This document shows positions 41,758-52,833 of a stretch of DNA of 64,000 nucleotides, piece after piece; position 1 is the first letter of the stretch, and the number at the start of each line of letters is the position of its first letter. Both the position numbers and the translations under genes were made by a program. The notes beneath the pieces were generated by a model. That model ran no database searches and was not told where the DNA came from. It worked only from the letters and a program-made list of their open reading frames with translations. Origin of the DNA: Emiliania huxleyi CCMP1516. Lineage: Eukaryota; Haptophyta; Isochrysidales; Noelaerhabdaceae. The stretch is from positions 217,007 to 281,006 of the forward strand of contig NW_005200250.1 in assembly GCF_000372725.1 (NCBI RefSeq), in the 5' to 3' direction.

Positions 41758-44700
41758 ATGGCCAGTCAAGCCGGCAAGAAGTCGGGCAAGCGCAAGGAGG
41801 CGCAGGCTCGCAGGGAGACGCAGGCTGCCGCAGAGGTGCGCCGCTCCGCCGCCCTGGGGCGGGCAGCGGCCGAGGGCCTCGGTGGGGAGCGCTGTCGCAG
41901 GGAGACGCGCGCTGCCGCACCCCTGAGAGTGCGCATCCGTGCCCTCCGCTCCGTCCGCCTGACCGCGTCCTCCGCCTGCGCGCGCGCGCAGGAGGACGGC
42001 GAGGCGCTGGCTGAGCGCGTCGCAGCGCTGGCGGGCGACAACCAGACCGACGCTGTCGACGCTTGCTGCGGTGTGGCTGACGAGGGCTTCCGAAGGGGAG
42101 CCCACGAGCTGGCGTTCGCGGTGATCCGTGCGAGTCTGCACAAGCATGGCCTCCAAAACGACAAGCTCTGCCGCCGCTACTTCTTCCTGCTGGACACGGT
42201 GGTAAAGGCGCGCATGTCGGCAAAGAAGAAGCCAGAGGGGCCGCCCAAGATGCTCTACTTGCGCGAGATGCTGGGTCGGGTGCCGGAGGTGCTCTCGGGC
42301 CAGCTCGCCCTGCTGGGCGGCGTCGACGGGGTCAAGGCGGGGGAGCGATGCGTGCTGATGAAGGAGCGCGGCGTGATGGTGATCGGGCTCTCGCTGCTGG
42401 AGTGGCGGCTGCTGCTCGAGAAGCAGGCGGGCCCAAAGATGGAGATGCAGATGATCTCGGGGGTGGAGGAGGCGGTGGTGCGCGGTCTCTCGCAGAGCGA
42501 GGGCATGTCGGACGCGCAGGCCGAGATCAAGCTGAGCTGGAACGCGTGGGCGCTCAAGCTGTGCGAGGCTGAGGAGGGCACGCCCCAGCTGCGCGGCAAG
42601 TGCCTGCTGCAGCGCACGGTGCTGCTGCTGGCGCAAAACAGCTTCCAGAAGGCCATCGACAGCAGCGGCGAGGTGATGCGGATCCAGCCGGCCAACAAGC
42701 ACGCGGCCGCGCTGAACGCCACCGCGCTGCACAAGATCGGGCGCAAAAAGGAGGCGGCGTCCGCGGTGACCGAGCTGATCGGCGCGTTTCAGCGGTCCGA
42801 GGACCAGCACGTCCAGGACGAGCTCGGCGCGCCGCTCGAGCTGGTCGTGTCGCTGCTGGTGGAGATGCACCGGACCAAGGAGGCGCTCCGCCTCCTCTCG
42901 CAGCTCCTCTCGCGCGTGTCCGGCCCGCGCCACCAGCCCCTCTTCTTCGGGCTCGCGCGGCTCTACGCCAAGCACGGCCTGAACAAGGACGCGCTGGTGC
43001 TCAAGCTGCCGCAGCTCTGCACGCGGCCGCCCGACCGGCGGACGTGGGACCTGCTCAAGTCGATGGCGGAGTACACCCCCGCGGCGGTGGAGCAGCTGCT
43101 GCAGTCCTACATCGACGAGGCGGGCCCCGGACGCTTCACGCACGTGCCGCAGATCACCGAGGTGATGTGCAAGCTGCCGTTCGGCGCGCACGGCTCGGCC
43201 GCCAACAAGGCGCTCAAGCTGCTGCAGCGGTGCGCGTCGCAGGTGGCGCCCGACCGGCCAGAGGACCTCAAGATCATCGTCGAGGACCTGCGCGCCTTCA
43301 TGTCGTCCAACATCCCGCCGACGGTGAGCGAGCAGTTCCCTCGCACCATCGAGTCGCTGCTGCTCGCGTACTGCGAGGCGCTGACGGCGCAGCACACTGC
43401 CGACGCGTGGGAGATGCCTGGCGACCTGATGAAGCGCGCCTTCAACGGGCAGCCGCCCGTGGTGCTGCTCGAGCAGCTGCAGCGCTCGTGCCTCCGCCTG
43501 CCGCTGACGTCCGAGAAGACGCTCTGGGTCGTCTTCCGCCACCTGTCGCCCGACTCGGGCGTGGCGCTCGTGCGGACCTGGCTGCTGCAGAACGACGCGG
43601 CCGCCGACGTCGACAGGATGGAGCGGTGCGCTCGGCACTTCCACATGGCGAAGGGCGAGCACGCCGCCGCGCTCGATCTGCTCCGCTGGGCTGAGTCGCG
43701 GGGGCTGCAGGTGCCGGCTGAGTCGACGCGGAAGTGGCGCGAGCTCTACTTCACCGTCTTGCGGGCGACGGCGGAGGAGCGTGCGACGACGATGAAGCGC
43801 GGCGGCGCCTTCACCAGCGGCGGCCTCGACATGGCCACGCCCGCTGTGCACGACGGCGGGTCGGAGGAGGGCGCGGTCGCGATGGAGCTGACCACATTCC
43901 CCCACTACCGCTCGCAGCTGACGCGGCTCGAGATTCCGCTGCGCAACATCACGCTGACGGAGCGCGGCGTGCTCGCAGAGAAGATGGACGTCGTGGCGCC
44001 GCACGGCGGCGGGGAGGTTGACCTCGAGGGGGGGGGCGCCGAGGCTTGGCAAGGGGGGGCGCGCGAGGGCGGCGGCGCGCGGGAGCTGTCGGAGCGGACG
44101 CACCGGCACCTCGACCTCAACGGCGCGCTGATGGAGCCGGGCGAGCTGCTGCAGCAGCCGGCGTCCAACGGCGCCGACTGGGGGGAGAGCGTGCCGTTGC
44201 TCGAGGAGGATGGCGACGCGGCGCACGAGCGCAGGCTGGGCAGGCCAGAGGAGGATGCGGCGGCCGCCGACGGCTCCGCCCAGGACGCGGCGGCCGTGCC
44301 GCCGGCCGACGCGGCCCGCCCGATGTTTTCGCAGCAGCAGCTGCAGTACGCGCAGAGCCTGCTCAACCAGCTCGGGCTCAAGGGCCACGTCCCGACCAGG
44401 CTCGAGGACGAGGAGGCGTGGCGCAGCTTCGTCGCCGAGCTCTTCTCCGCCTACGGCTGGACCGTGCTCGGCGCGCACTACTCCGACTCGCCGCAGCACG
44501 TGCGCAGGCAGCAGCTGCTCGGCGACATGGAGCGGCTGCAGCAGGCGCTCCGCGAGCTGTCTGCGCGGGGCAGCCAGCAGCAGCAGATGGCCGCGGCCGA
44601 GGGGGGCGCGGCGCAGAGCATGCGCGGGCTCGAGTGGCTGTACCGGCTACTGCAGGAGCATTGCGCGGCCGGGGCTGCCGGCAAGGTCGACATCGACGGC

Positions 44701-47621
44701 GTGGACACCGCCGAGGCGGCCGACACCCTCGCGTACGAGATGGGGCAGCGCGCGGTGTGGCACGAGCGCTTTCAGGGCGGCCGAAGCGGGCAGCAGTGGC
44801 ACGCCTTTGTGTACGCGCCGCTGGCCTCGCGGGCGCCCTTCAAGCTCGCGTTTCTGCACGCCGCGGACACGCTGGTCACGTCCGCCGCCGCCGCGACCGA
44901 GGGCGGCGAGGGGCAGGAGGCGGGCTCCGTGGAGAGCCCGCTGCGCGACAACCAGCAGCTGCAGACGTGCAAAAAGATGCTCACGCCCGACCCGAGCAAC
45001 GCGCTCGCCATGGCGCAGAGGATGCTGGACGAGACGGCGCTCCGCAGCGAGGACGGGCAGGTGGAGGCGCTGCACATGCTGAGCGGCGACGCTTGCTTCG
45101 CCCTCCGCCAGTTCGGCGACTCGGTGCACCACTTCCAGCACGCGGCGGCGGGGAGGCGCGAGTTCAGCCCGACCGGGCTGCCGGAGGATTCGGTGATCGA
45201 GCAGGTCTGCGCGATGCTGCAGGAGGGCTACCCGGCGGCGCAGGTGACGCGCGTCGCGGAGGACGGCTGCCTCAACGAGGGCGCGCACGCGGAGGGTTGG
45301 GTGCTGCTCGTCAAGCTGCTCGCCGAGATTGTCGACGCCGACTCGGCGCAGGAGCAGGTCGCCGAGGAGGAGAACCGCAACATGGTCAACAAGCTGCTGA
45401 TGCTGCTCGGCTCGAACGTGACCAACAAGCGCGAGCGGGATGCGCGGATGCAGCGCTGCCTGCAGGAGGGCGCCGATGGCGGCGACTTCACCTCGGCGTC
45501 GGGCCGCAAGGCTGGCCGGAGGCCGCGCGTCGAGGACGAGGCGCCCATCGACACCGACGCGCTGCACGAGTTTTGGAAGAACGTCGCGCCCGAGGAGCGG
45601 CCGGCGCTCTGCCGCGTGCCCATCGCCGACCTGCGCAAGGCGGTGTTGCAGCTCGCGGCCGCAACCGCCGCCGAGCCGCGCGACTCTGGGGGGAAGCAGC
45701 AGGGCGAGAGCGAGGCGGTGGCCCTGCCGCCCGAGTCTTCGCTGCCGGCGCAGCTGCTCGACGTCTTCGCGGACGAGCCCGCGAGCATCGCCGACCCGGG
45801 CGTCGCACCGGGCCTCTCGTGGTCGGACGCGCTCTGCGAGATCCGCTCGCTCGCCGAGGCCTCCTCCTCGGGCGTCAACAGCTCCGAGCTGCTCGAGGTG
45901 TCGGCGTACGGCCTCTTCTGCCTCGACGGCGACGCCTTCACGCTCGGCGCCGCCACCCCGCTGGCGCCGGACGGGGACGCGACCGCCGAGGGGCAGCCGC
46001 CGGCTCCGGAGGTGCCAGCGGGCAGCCCCGTGAGCGCCCTCATCGCCAGCGCGCCCTCCCCGGGCGACCACAGCAAGGCGCTGGAGCGGCTGCTCGCCGT
46101 CGAGGCTGGCTTTGAGCTCGACGTGCCGCACAAGGAGATGCCCTCGCTCGACCTCGGCGCGCAGGTGACGCCGGAGCAGATGCTGCTCCTCGTGCGCACC
46201 CTCTCGGCGCTGCACCTGCACGTTGGCGGCACGCTGCCGCACGCGGCCGAGGCCCTCTCCCTCCTCTGCCAGCGGCTGCTGCGCAAGAAGCCGGTGCGCG
46301 CCCTGATGGCTTCGCAGCGCGCGGTGGTCTCGCTGCTCTCGAGGCTGATGCTGCGCGCCGTGCGCTCCGCGTTTGGGAAGGAGCGCCAGAAGCTCAAGGC
46401 GGAGGAGGCGGAGCGGGCGGAGCGCGAGCTGCTCGAGGAGCTCGCCGCGGCGGAGCGGGCGGAGCGCGAGCAGAAGGAGGGCAAGGACGCGGACGCCGCG
46501 CGAAAAAAGGCGAAGAAGAAGGTCAAGAAGGAGCGGAGAGCGGTCGTTGAGGACGCCGCCGACGACGCCGGCGGCGGCGGCGCGGCGAAGGCCCCGACGC
46601 CGAGCGCAGCCGCCTCTGCGCGTGGCCGCAGCCCTGAGTGCGGCGCGTACGCGGACTGGGGGACAGCAGCCACCATCGCTTCGGCGGCGGCGCAGGCGGC
46701 AGCGCAGGGGGCGACAAATCACAGCAGCGGCGGCGGCGGCAGGCGGGCCGCCGGCGCGGGGGGCGGCGCGGCGCGCCGGCAGCAGCAGAACCAGGGCGGC
46801 GGCAGGGGCGACGCCGAGGGTGACGTCGGCGACGACGAGGATTACGCGGCGCGCGAGGCGCGCGAGGCGGCGGAGGCATTGGCCGTGGTCGAGGCGGAGG
46901 AGGCGGCGCAGCGGGCGTGGGAGGCGGAGCTGCTCGCGACTCCGTCGCCAGAGACGTGGGAGACGGTGGCCAAGAGCGGGCGGCGGCGCGGTGGCAAGGC
47001 GGGAGGCGCCGGCGGCGACGCGAACGGGGTGGACGCGGCTCCCGCGGGCGGCAGCGGCGAGGGCGTGGCGGGCGAGCGCAACAACGGGCGGCGCAAGGGG
47101 CGCGGCGAGGCCGGCGAGCAGCAGGGCGCGGGAGGGCCGGCCGCGGAGGACGAGGTCGAGCGCGAGGGCAGCGCAAAGGGGCGGCGGAAGAAGAACAAGC
47201 CGCGCGCGGCGCCGCCGGCGGAGGGCGGCGGCTCTTCTGAGGGCGACGAGGCGCTGGCGGCAGCTGGCGGGGACGGGGCGGGCGCCGCTGACGGCGCGCG
47301 CAAGGATGCGGGCTCGATGGAGGGGGGCAAGACTGCGGGCGGGCGCGGCTCCAACGGCACGGCGGCGCGCAGGCTGCCGAACGGCCCCTCCAGCTCCGCT
47401 TCGGACCTGGAGCATTTCGGCGACGAGGTCGACGGCGGCAGCGGGGCCGCCTCGGACGGCGCCGGCGGGGGCAAGCGAGGCAAGAAGGGCAAGGGCGCCA
47501 GGGAGACGCCCGAGAGCGTGCCCGTCGGGGGCGGCGCGAGCGCCGTGGGCGGCGCGGGCGCGTCGGGCGGCGGCAGCGGGAGGCGGAAGAACAAGCAGCA
47601 GCAGCAGCAGCAGCACTCGTC

Positions 47622-47696
<75 letters not shown>

Positions 47697-49048
47697 CTCG
47701 TCGCAGCAGCAGGCGGCGGCCGTGTCACCGCCGCCGCACGAGGCGGGCCCGTCCAGCTCTGTGGCAGGCCCCGGCAGGCAGGGCGAGTCCGCGATCGAGG
47801 CGGTCGCGGCGCCCGGCCTGGAGAACAAGACGGGGCAGCACTCCTGCTTCGTCAACGTCGTCGTGCAGACCCTCTGGAACGTCGAGGCCTTCCGCGACGA
47901 GTTTCTCTCGTCGGAGCCGCGGCCGGGCGCCGAGGAGGAGGACCGCTCCATCTACAAGGCGATGGCCGAGGTCTGCTCGATGATGGAGGACGGCGCCTCG
48001 TCGGAGGCGGTGACGCGCGAGAGCTCGCGCGACACGCCAAAGGCGACCGCGTCGGCGCTCAAGGAGGCGCTCTTCCGCCTCGACTCCAACTTTGAGCTCG
48101 GCGAGATGCACGACGCGACCGAGGCGCACGAGGCGCTGCTCGAGGCGCTGCACCGCGCCGTTGAGGAGCGCGCGCCCGCCCCGCCGGACTCGGGGCCCGC
48201 GGCCGCGCCGGCGAGCGGCGGCGGCGCCGGCGGCGCGCCGTCGCCCGCCGCGCGGCGAGAGCCGCGCAACTCTGGCGAGGCCAAGGGGGTGACGAGCGGC
48301 GACTCGTTTGTCAAGCGCATCTTCTCGATGAAGATGAGGCTCGAGTACGGGCAGCCCGCCGACCCGAAGGAGGAGCCGTGCAAGCCCGTCGTCTTCGACC
48401 AGTGGACGCAGTACGTCACCGCGTCGGAGCTGCGCGACGCCGTGCGCGAGCTGCGAGAAGCGCGAGGAGGGCCCGCGTTGGCCGCGAGCCCGCTCGTGCG
48501 AGTGCTGCGCAAGGAGGCGGGCACCGAGCCGCCGCCGCCGGGGCAGGCGCCGGTGCCCGGCTCGTCGCGCAAGCTCCTCCTGCTGCAGCCGCCGCGCGTC
48601 TTCTCTCTCGCCCTCGGAGCGGACACGGCGCACGCCTCCAAGGGCGAGATCTCCGAGTCCCTCGACGGCATCCAAGAGAGGCGCGCCGCCCCCCGCCCCG
48701 CCCACCCCTGGCCCCTGCTCGCCGCCTCTGGGAACACCGCGCCCGCGGCGCGGCGCACCCCTCCGCCACCCCCTCTCCCCACCGGCCCCTCGACCCAGGA
48801 TCGACCTGCGGGACGTGTACGAGGAGCTCGGACGCGGGCAGGCGGGCTCGACCACCTGCCGGCTCGCCTCGCTCACCGCATTCTACGAGTCGCACTACGT
48901 CTGCTTCTGCTACTCGCGCGCCGCCGGCCAGTGGATACACTACGACGACGACACGCGGCGGGTCGTCGGCCGCGACTTCGAGGCGGTCAAGCAAAAGTGC
49001 GTCGCCGGCCGCCTCCACCCGCAGCTGCTCTTCTACTGCCGCGAGTGA
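41758..49048 (+). CDS. Large ubiquitin C-terminal hydrolase (UBP/DUF627-type architecture)
   Basis: ATG at 41758 (MASQAGKKSGKRKEAQ). Exons 41758-48680 and 48799-49048, joined by a GC-AG intron (phase 2), give 2390 aa. The first 700 residues are TPR-like helices (LLLAQNSFQKAIDSSGEVMR; ALNATALHKIGRKKEAASAV). A charged middle with KKAKKKVKKERR and polyQ follows. The UCH domain starts near residue 2020: GLENKTGQHSCFVNVVVQTL (nucleophile Cys about 2030), then DSNFELGEMHDATEAHEALL, and after the splice the His box FYESHYVCFCYS (His about 2340) and WIHYDDD. This order matches plant 'UCH-related' proteins with N-terminal DUF627/629. It should be a cysteine deubiquitinase. Cys and His boxes are intact. 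The polyQ tract and Gly/Ala linkers enlarge it. Confidence 0.85.
47595..47711 (+). repeat. CAG repeat encoding polyglutamine in the deubiquitinase
   Basis: (CAG)n interrupted twice by a CACTCGTCG (His-Ser-Ser) unit; the longest pure run is about 22-23 codons. On the other strand it reads as poly-Leu/Cys/Ala, which explains long antisense frames. Confidence 0.95.
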
Positions 49049-49567
49049 AGCCGCGCGCGCGACTCGGGCGAGAGCGCTTTTCCACGCCCGCTGCCCGCCG
49101 ATGGACTTGTGATGTGTTGAGAGAGAGGACATCGAGACTGTGCGTGGCCGCATCCGACTCTTGAGCCTGACTGGGTCCGCGAGGGCGCGTCGCCCTCGCG
49201 GCGCGGGGGGGAGACGAGCGCATTCGAGTCTGTCTCTTCCCGTGCCTAACCGATTCCTCCCACGACTCCATGTGCACCATTTGTAGTAAGGATCTGGAAG
49301 TCAAGCGATTACAGGCGAATACTACGAAACAACACAGTGCAACGCTGACGCGAGCTCGCATGCGACATATGCTACCAGGTCAACATATGTCCTCTCTCTT
49401 CCATCCAGCGATACTCGGCCAGGATTTCGGCTCGGAAAACTCTCTCGGCTCGGGGACAAAGTTTCCGCAAGTTGACCGGGATTGGCCGCCGAATATCCTG
49501 TTTCCGCAAGTGTTGACCGGGATTGCCCGCCGATATCCTGTCCAGGACTTGCCCGACGTTGCCCTGC
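49049..49567. other. Intergenic between the deubiquitinase and the CUB-like membrane gene
   Basis: Holds the deubiquitinase 3' UTR and, at 49461-49539, a tandem duplication directly upstream of the next start codon. No gene is seen. Confidence 0.5.
49461..49539 (+). repeat. Tandem duplication of a 39/40-bp block upstream of the CUB-like gene
   Basis: Two copies of GTTTCCGCAAG(TG)TTGACC ... CCGCCGAATATCCT lie end to end, 28 bp before the ATG at 49568. They differ by a few bases. They may be part of the promoter or 5' UTR. Confidence 0.85.
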
Positions 49568-52135
49568 ATGGTGTCGAAATCGCCCGCAGCCGCTCGCACT
49601 GGGGCGGTCTCTGAGAAGTCCAGCCCTCGCGTGCTCCAGTTCTGGGCGTCGTGCTGGGTGGTTATCACCAATGTGTACGCCATCGGATGGTCGATCAGCG
49701 GCATCATGTCCGACGGAACGGCCTCAGCAAATGGCTCGGAGATGGCCATCCTTTCTGTCGAAATTCTCGGCGCCGCGCTCACCATGCTCGGGGCCATCGT
49801 CTACTCCTGCTGCTCATGCTTCTGCTGCCGTGGCATCTCAACTTGGTTCTTTTGGCCCCTGCTCATCATTGGCATGCTGCTGCAGTTTATTTGTGCCGTT
49901 GGAATTTCGGTCCGCGCCACCATCTCGTGCTCCTTACCCGCGCCCCGCACTCTGGACCCGCTTCGCGGGGATCCCCGTCGGGGCCGTGGCCCGTTCTTCG
50001 ACATGCCGTTCTTAGACGACTATGACAAGTACTATGACTATGACTTTTCTGCCTTTGAAGACTGGGATGACTTGCTAGAGAGGCTTGACACTTGCAGATT
50101 CGTCCTGCCGTCCTTCGCCGCCGGTGCGGCCATGTGTCTCCTCGCCGCGCTCGCCGCGGCTCGCCTCATGATCCGAGCCGTGCGCGCGCGCCGAGCCGCG
50201 GCGTCGGCCCGGGCGGTCGAGGCGAGTGCGCTCTCCGCCAAGCGGAACACGGGCGACGCGGCCGATGGCAAGCCGGCCGATGATAGAGTCTCGGTCGGTG
50301 ACACTGTATTCGCCTCGAACGGCATCATCGTCGGCTACTTGCTTCTCTCGCTGCTCGTGTGTGGCTGGGGCCTCTCAGTGCTCACCATGTTGAGCTCCGA
50401 CTCCATGCAGCGCGTCCTCTCTTCCGCCCCGCCGCCGTCGCACCCACCGTTCCCCCCCGCGCCGCCGGAACCACCAATGACATATCGCTACTTGCGCCCC
50501 CCGCCGCCGTCACCGAGCCCGCCGCAACCACCTTCGACGCCGACGCCGCCAGGCCTGCCGCCCACGCCGCTGTGGCCCGTCGGCGGCTCGCCGTTTCACG
50601 TCAGGAGCGGCCCGTGCCGGCGGGTGGGTGCGTGCGTGACATCGAGCAACTTTGACGTGCGCTCCATCTCAGACTTCCCCACCTACTCGTCCTACTACTC
50701 GTACTACTACTCATACTCGAGCTTGCAATCAGTCGACGGCTATCGGGACTATGAGCGTTGCTCGATCGATGTGACGCCAGAGGTGGAGCTTTCAGTCCTC
50801 CACTTCGACACCGAAGAGTATAGCGACCGCCTCGTCGTCACCACGCCCATTGGCGCCCGCCGGCGTTCGTACTCGGGCACCATAGGCCCCGACGGCGTGC
50901 ACGCTACCCATCTCGACTGGAACTCCGACGGCAACTCTCGCCGCTCTGGCTGGGCCGTGTGCGCACGCGGGGCGGAGGCCGACCTCATCAGTGAGGCCGA
51001 GAGCGCCGTTGAAGACGGCGCGTTTTACAAGCGCGGCCCTGCCTACCCTTGGCACGTCCTGACCAGTGCATTCGCCTTCCCGACCGTGGCTTCCGCGGCT
51101 GCGGCCATCGGCGTGCTTGCCGCCTTTGCCGCGATCTGTCAGTCACTTCCCGGTGCAAGCATTAGCTCCGACCCCGCCCATCCGCGGGTCTCGCGCAAAT
51201 TTGCAATCATTGGCCGTCTCCTGGCGGTGATCTCTGGCCTAGGCCACGTCGCAGCATGCATCGGGCTCATGACGACCATCGGCCAGGCCTGCGGCAAGAA
51301 TGGAGGCCATGCAGTCACACATTGCGTGCACCTCTACCCGCTCTTTTCGATTGGTGTGAGCGCGTGCTTGATTAGCGCCGCCATGTCCACGTACCTGTTT
51401 TGCGACCTCGCACCCATCGCGCATACTGCCGCTCGCGGCGACCCCGTCTCGCGCATCCTCTTCCAGGGCGCCCACCACCGTCGCCTCATCCTCACCACGC
51501 CTGTCCTCTGGACGATCGACCTCTTTGTCTCGATCATCCAGATCGTCATCACCTCGCGCTTCTCCCCGTGGAGTAGCATGCCGGCCGCATGGATCTTCTC
51601 TGCGCTAGGGATCGTCTCGCCAATCTTCGGCTTCGCGGGCTCCTTCCTGGTGTGCAACCGGCGGTTGCTCGGCCCTGGCCACGACGACACGCGTCTCATC
51701 GCTATTGCCATGCTTGGCACGCACACTCTCCTCGTCGGTGTCATCACCGTCGGCGACTTTGTGGTCTCCTCCTCATACAACGGCGGTGGCACGTGGACGT
51801 ACATCATCGGCTGCCTCTTGCATCTCGTCTCTTTTGCCCTCGGCGGCGCACTGCTGAGCCAGGTGGTCACGATGCCCAAGCACGCCTTGGGCAGTCACGG
51901 CGACGAGGCCGAGGCGCGCGAGGGCCTTATGATGGTGAGCGATGTGGACGCGCGCGTCGATCGCAAGCTGCAGCATATTGTGGTTGACCAGGACAAGAAG
52001 ATTATGATGTTGGTCGGGCAGCAGAGTAAGCTCCTCGAGATGCTCTCCGCACAGGCGAGCCCGCAGCACGCGCACGACAGCGGCGCGGCGTCCTCGCAGC
52101 AGGAAGCCGGCACGGCACAGGGACAGGCGCCGTAG
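49568..52135 (+). CDS. Polytopic membrane protein with an extracellular CUB-like domain
   Basis: ATG at 49568 (MVSKSPAAARTGAVSEK); an upstream in-frame start is not ATG. 855 aa, one exon. About three or four TM helices in the first 220 residues (ILGAALTMLGAIVYSCC; FWPLLIIGMLLQFICAVGIS), one at about 255-280 (IIVGYLLLSLLVCGWGLSVL), then a proline-rich stalk and a Tyr-rich segment. The CUB-like domain covers about 365-470 (YERCSIDVTPEVELSVLHF, DTEEYSDRLVV, YSGTIGPDGVHA, DWNSDGNSRRSGWAVCAR). About six more TM helices follow, then a coiled-coil tail (DRKLQHIVVDQDKKIMMLVG). CUB folds bind proteins or sugars outside the cell; receptor- or adhesion-type function is inferred. No transporter motif is recognised. 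Confidence 0.65.
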   Translation: MVSKSPAAARTGAVSEKSSPRVLQFWASCWVVITNVYAIGWSISGIMSDGTASANGSEMAILSVEILGAALTMLGAIVYSCCSCFCCRGISTWFFWPLLIIGMLLQFICAVGISVRATISCSLPAPRTLDPLRGDPRRGRGPFFDMPFLDDYDKYYDYDFSAFEDWDDLLERLDTCRFVLPSFAAGAAMCLLAALAAARLMIRAVRARRAAASARAVEASALSAKRNTGDAADGKPADDRVSVGDTVFASNGIIVGYLLLSLLVCGWGLSVLTMLSSDSMQRVLSSAPPPSHPPFPPAPPEPPMTYRYLRPPPPSPSPPQPPSTPTPPGLPPTPLWPVGGSPFHVRSGPCRRVGACVTSSNFDVRSISDFPTYSSYYSYYYSYSSLQSVDGYRDYERCSIDVTPEVELSVLHFDTEEYSDRLVVTTPIGARRRSYSGTIGPDGVHATHLDWNSDGNSRRSGWAVCARGAEADLISEAESAVEDGAFYKRGPAYPWHVLTSAFAFPTVASAAAAIGVLAAFAAICQSLPGASISSDPAHPRVSRKFAIIGRLLAVISGLGHVAACIGLMTTIGQACGKNGGHAVTHCVHLYPLFSIGVSACLISAAMSTYLFCDLAPIAHTAARGDPVSRILFQGAHHRRLILTTPVLWTIDLFVSIIQIVITSRFSPWSSMPAAWIFSALGIVSPIFGFAGSFLVCNRRLLGPGHDDTRLIAIAMLGTHTLLVGVITVGDFVVSSSYNGGGTWTYIIGCLLHLVSFALGGALLSQVVTMPKHALGSHGDEAEAREGLMMVSDVDARVDRKLQHIVVDQDKKIMMLVGQQSKLLEMLSAQASPQHAHDSGAASSQQEAGTAQGQAP

Positions 52136-52512
52136 CTATAGGCGTGTGGGCGATAGACTGCCGCTGCACGTCGGTTCCGCTGCTCTTGGGGGGGGTTGGG
52201 GGGGGTGGGGGGGGGGCGGAGAGCGGGCGCGAGATATGACTGCGAGGGCACTCGATGCAGTTCCTTGTGAGTCCCGACGAATGAGCATTGTGTCGTATCG
52301 GCGGTGTGGGCTTCAATATATTTTCAGTAGAGTATGGCCGCGCGGCATTTCGTAGATGACAGGCAGCTTGGCCACTTTTCACACCTCTAATCCAAAAACG
52401 AACGCCAAGACCTAAGTATGCAAGAACGCCAAGACCTAAGTATGCAATAAGGACGCAAACTAAACCAGGCGGGATCGGCGCGAGCATCCAGCGTTCCTTG
52501 GGTTTCCCGACG
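52136..52512. other. Intergenic with G-runs and a 24/25-bp tandem repeat
   Basis: G-runs at about 52187-52218 could form a G-quadruplex. Two copies of AACGCCAAGACCTAAGTATGC lie in tandem at 52400-52447. No gene is recognised. Confidence 0.55.
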
Positions 52513-52800
52513 ATGCGCATTGGCGCTCCGTTTTGCGTCCTCGCTGCCGCGCTCAAGCCTACACCATTGCTCGCAACTTCGCTCCTCCCATTGTCGCCAT
52601 CGCCATTGGCTGCCCTGGAGACGTATCTCAAGGCGCCTAACACCGGCGCATCTGACTGGTTCGACGACTCGGTCGCGCTCGATGGCGACACCCTCATAGT
52701 GGGAGCACAACACGAAGGCACCGGTTAAAAGAAAGAAAGAAAACAGACAACCCAAGGGAGGGATGGGCAAGGCACCGGTTACGTCGGGTCGACCAACGTG
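52513..52800 (+). pseudogene. FG-GAP-repeat gene fragment, interrupted by a retrotransposon tail
   Basis: ATG at 52513 gives a signal-like head (MRIGAPFCVLAAALKP) and one FG-GAP-type blade: ETYLKAPNTGASDWFDDSVA, LDGDTLIVGAQHE. The frame stops in the inserted element at 52727-52729. The host reading frame resumes after the insertion (GTGYVGSTN), so the break is due to the insertion. FG-GAP/integrin-alpha-like propellers form big families in algae. Only one blade is left, and the Obg gene begins shortly after, so this is a dead fragment. Confidence 0.65.
52728..52768 (-). mobile_element. Non-LTR retrotransposon 3' tail with target-site duplication
   Basis: A 41-bp insert (minus strand: ...CATCCCTCCCTTGGGTTGTC, TGTTTTC and a (TTTC)n tail) is flanked by a perfect 13-bp direct repeat AAGGCACCGGTTA (52715-52727 and 52769-52781). 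It has the same 3' end as at 41.65 and 61.0 kb. Severe 5' truncation plus a TSD is the signature of target-primed reverse transcription. Confidence 0.85.
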
Positions 52801-52833
52801 AGAATTTCTTTTGGCCGGCTTCACGCTACCACA

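Noticed and set aside
41590-44499. 969-residue open frame on the minus strand
   Set aside because: It is antisense to the deubiquitinase, which has real domains; high GC and codon bias keep the opposite strand free of stops. Its composition is Arg/Leu/Ala/His-rich with no motif.
44647-47697. 1016-residue minus-strand open frame with poly-Leu start
   Set aside because: Antisense of the CAG/polyQ tract and the rest of the deubiquitinase; no domain.
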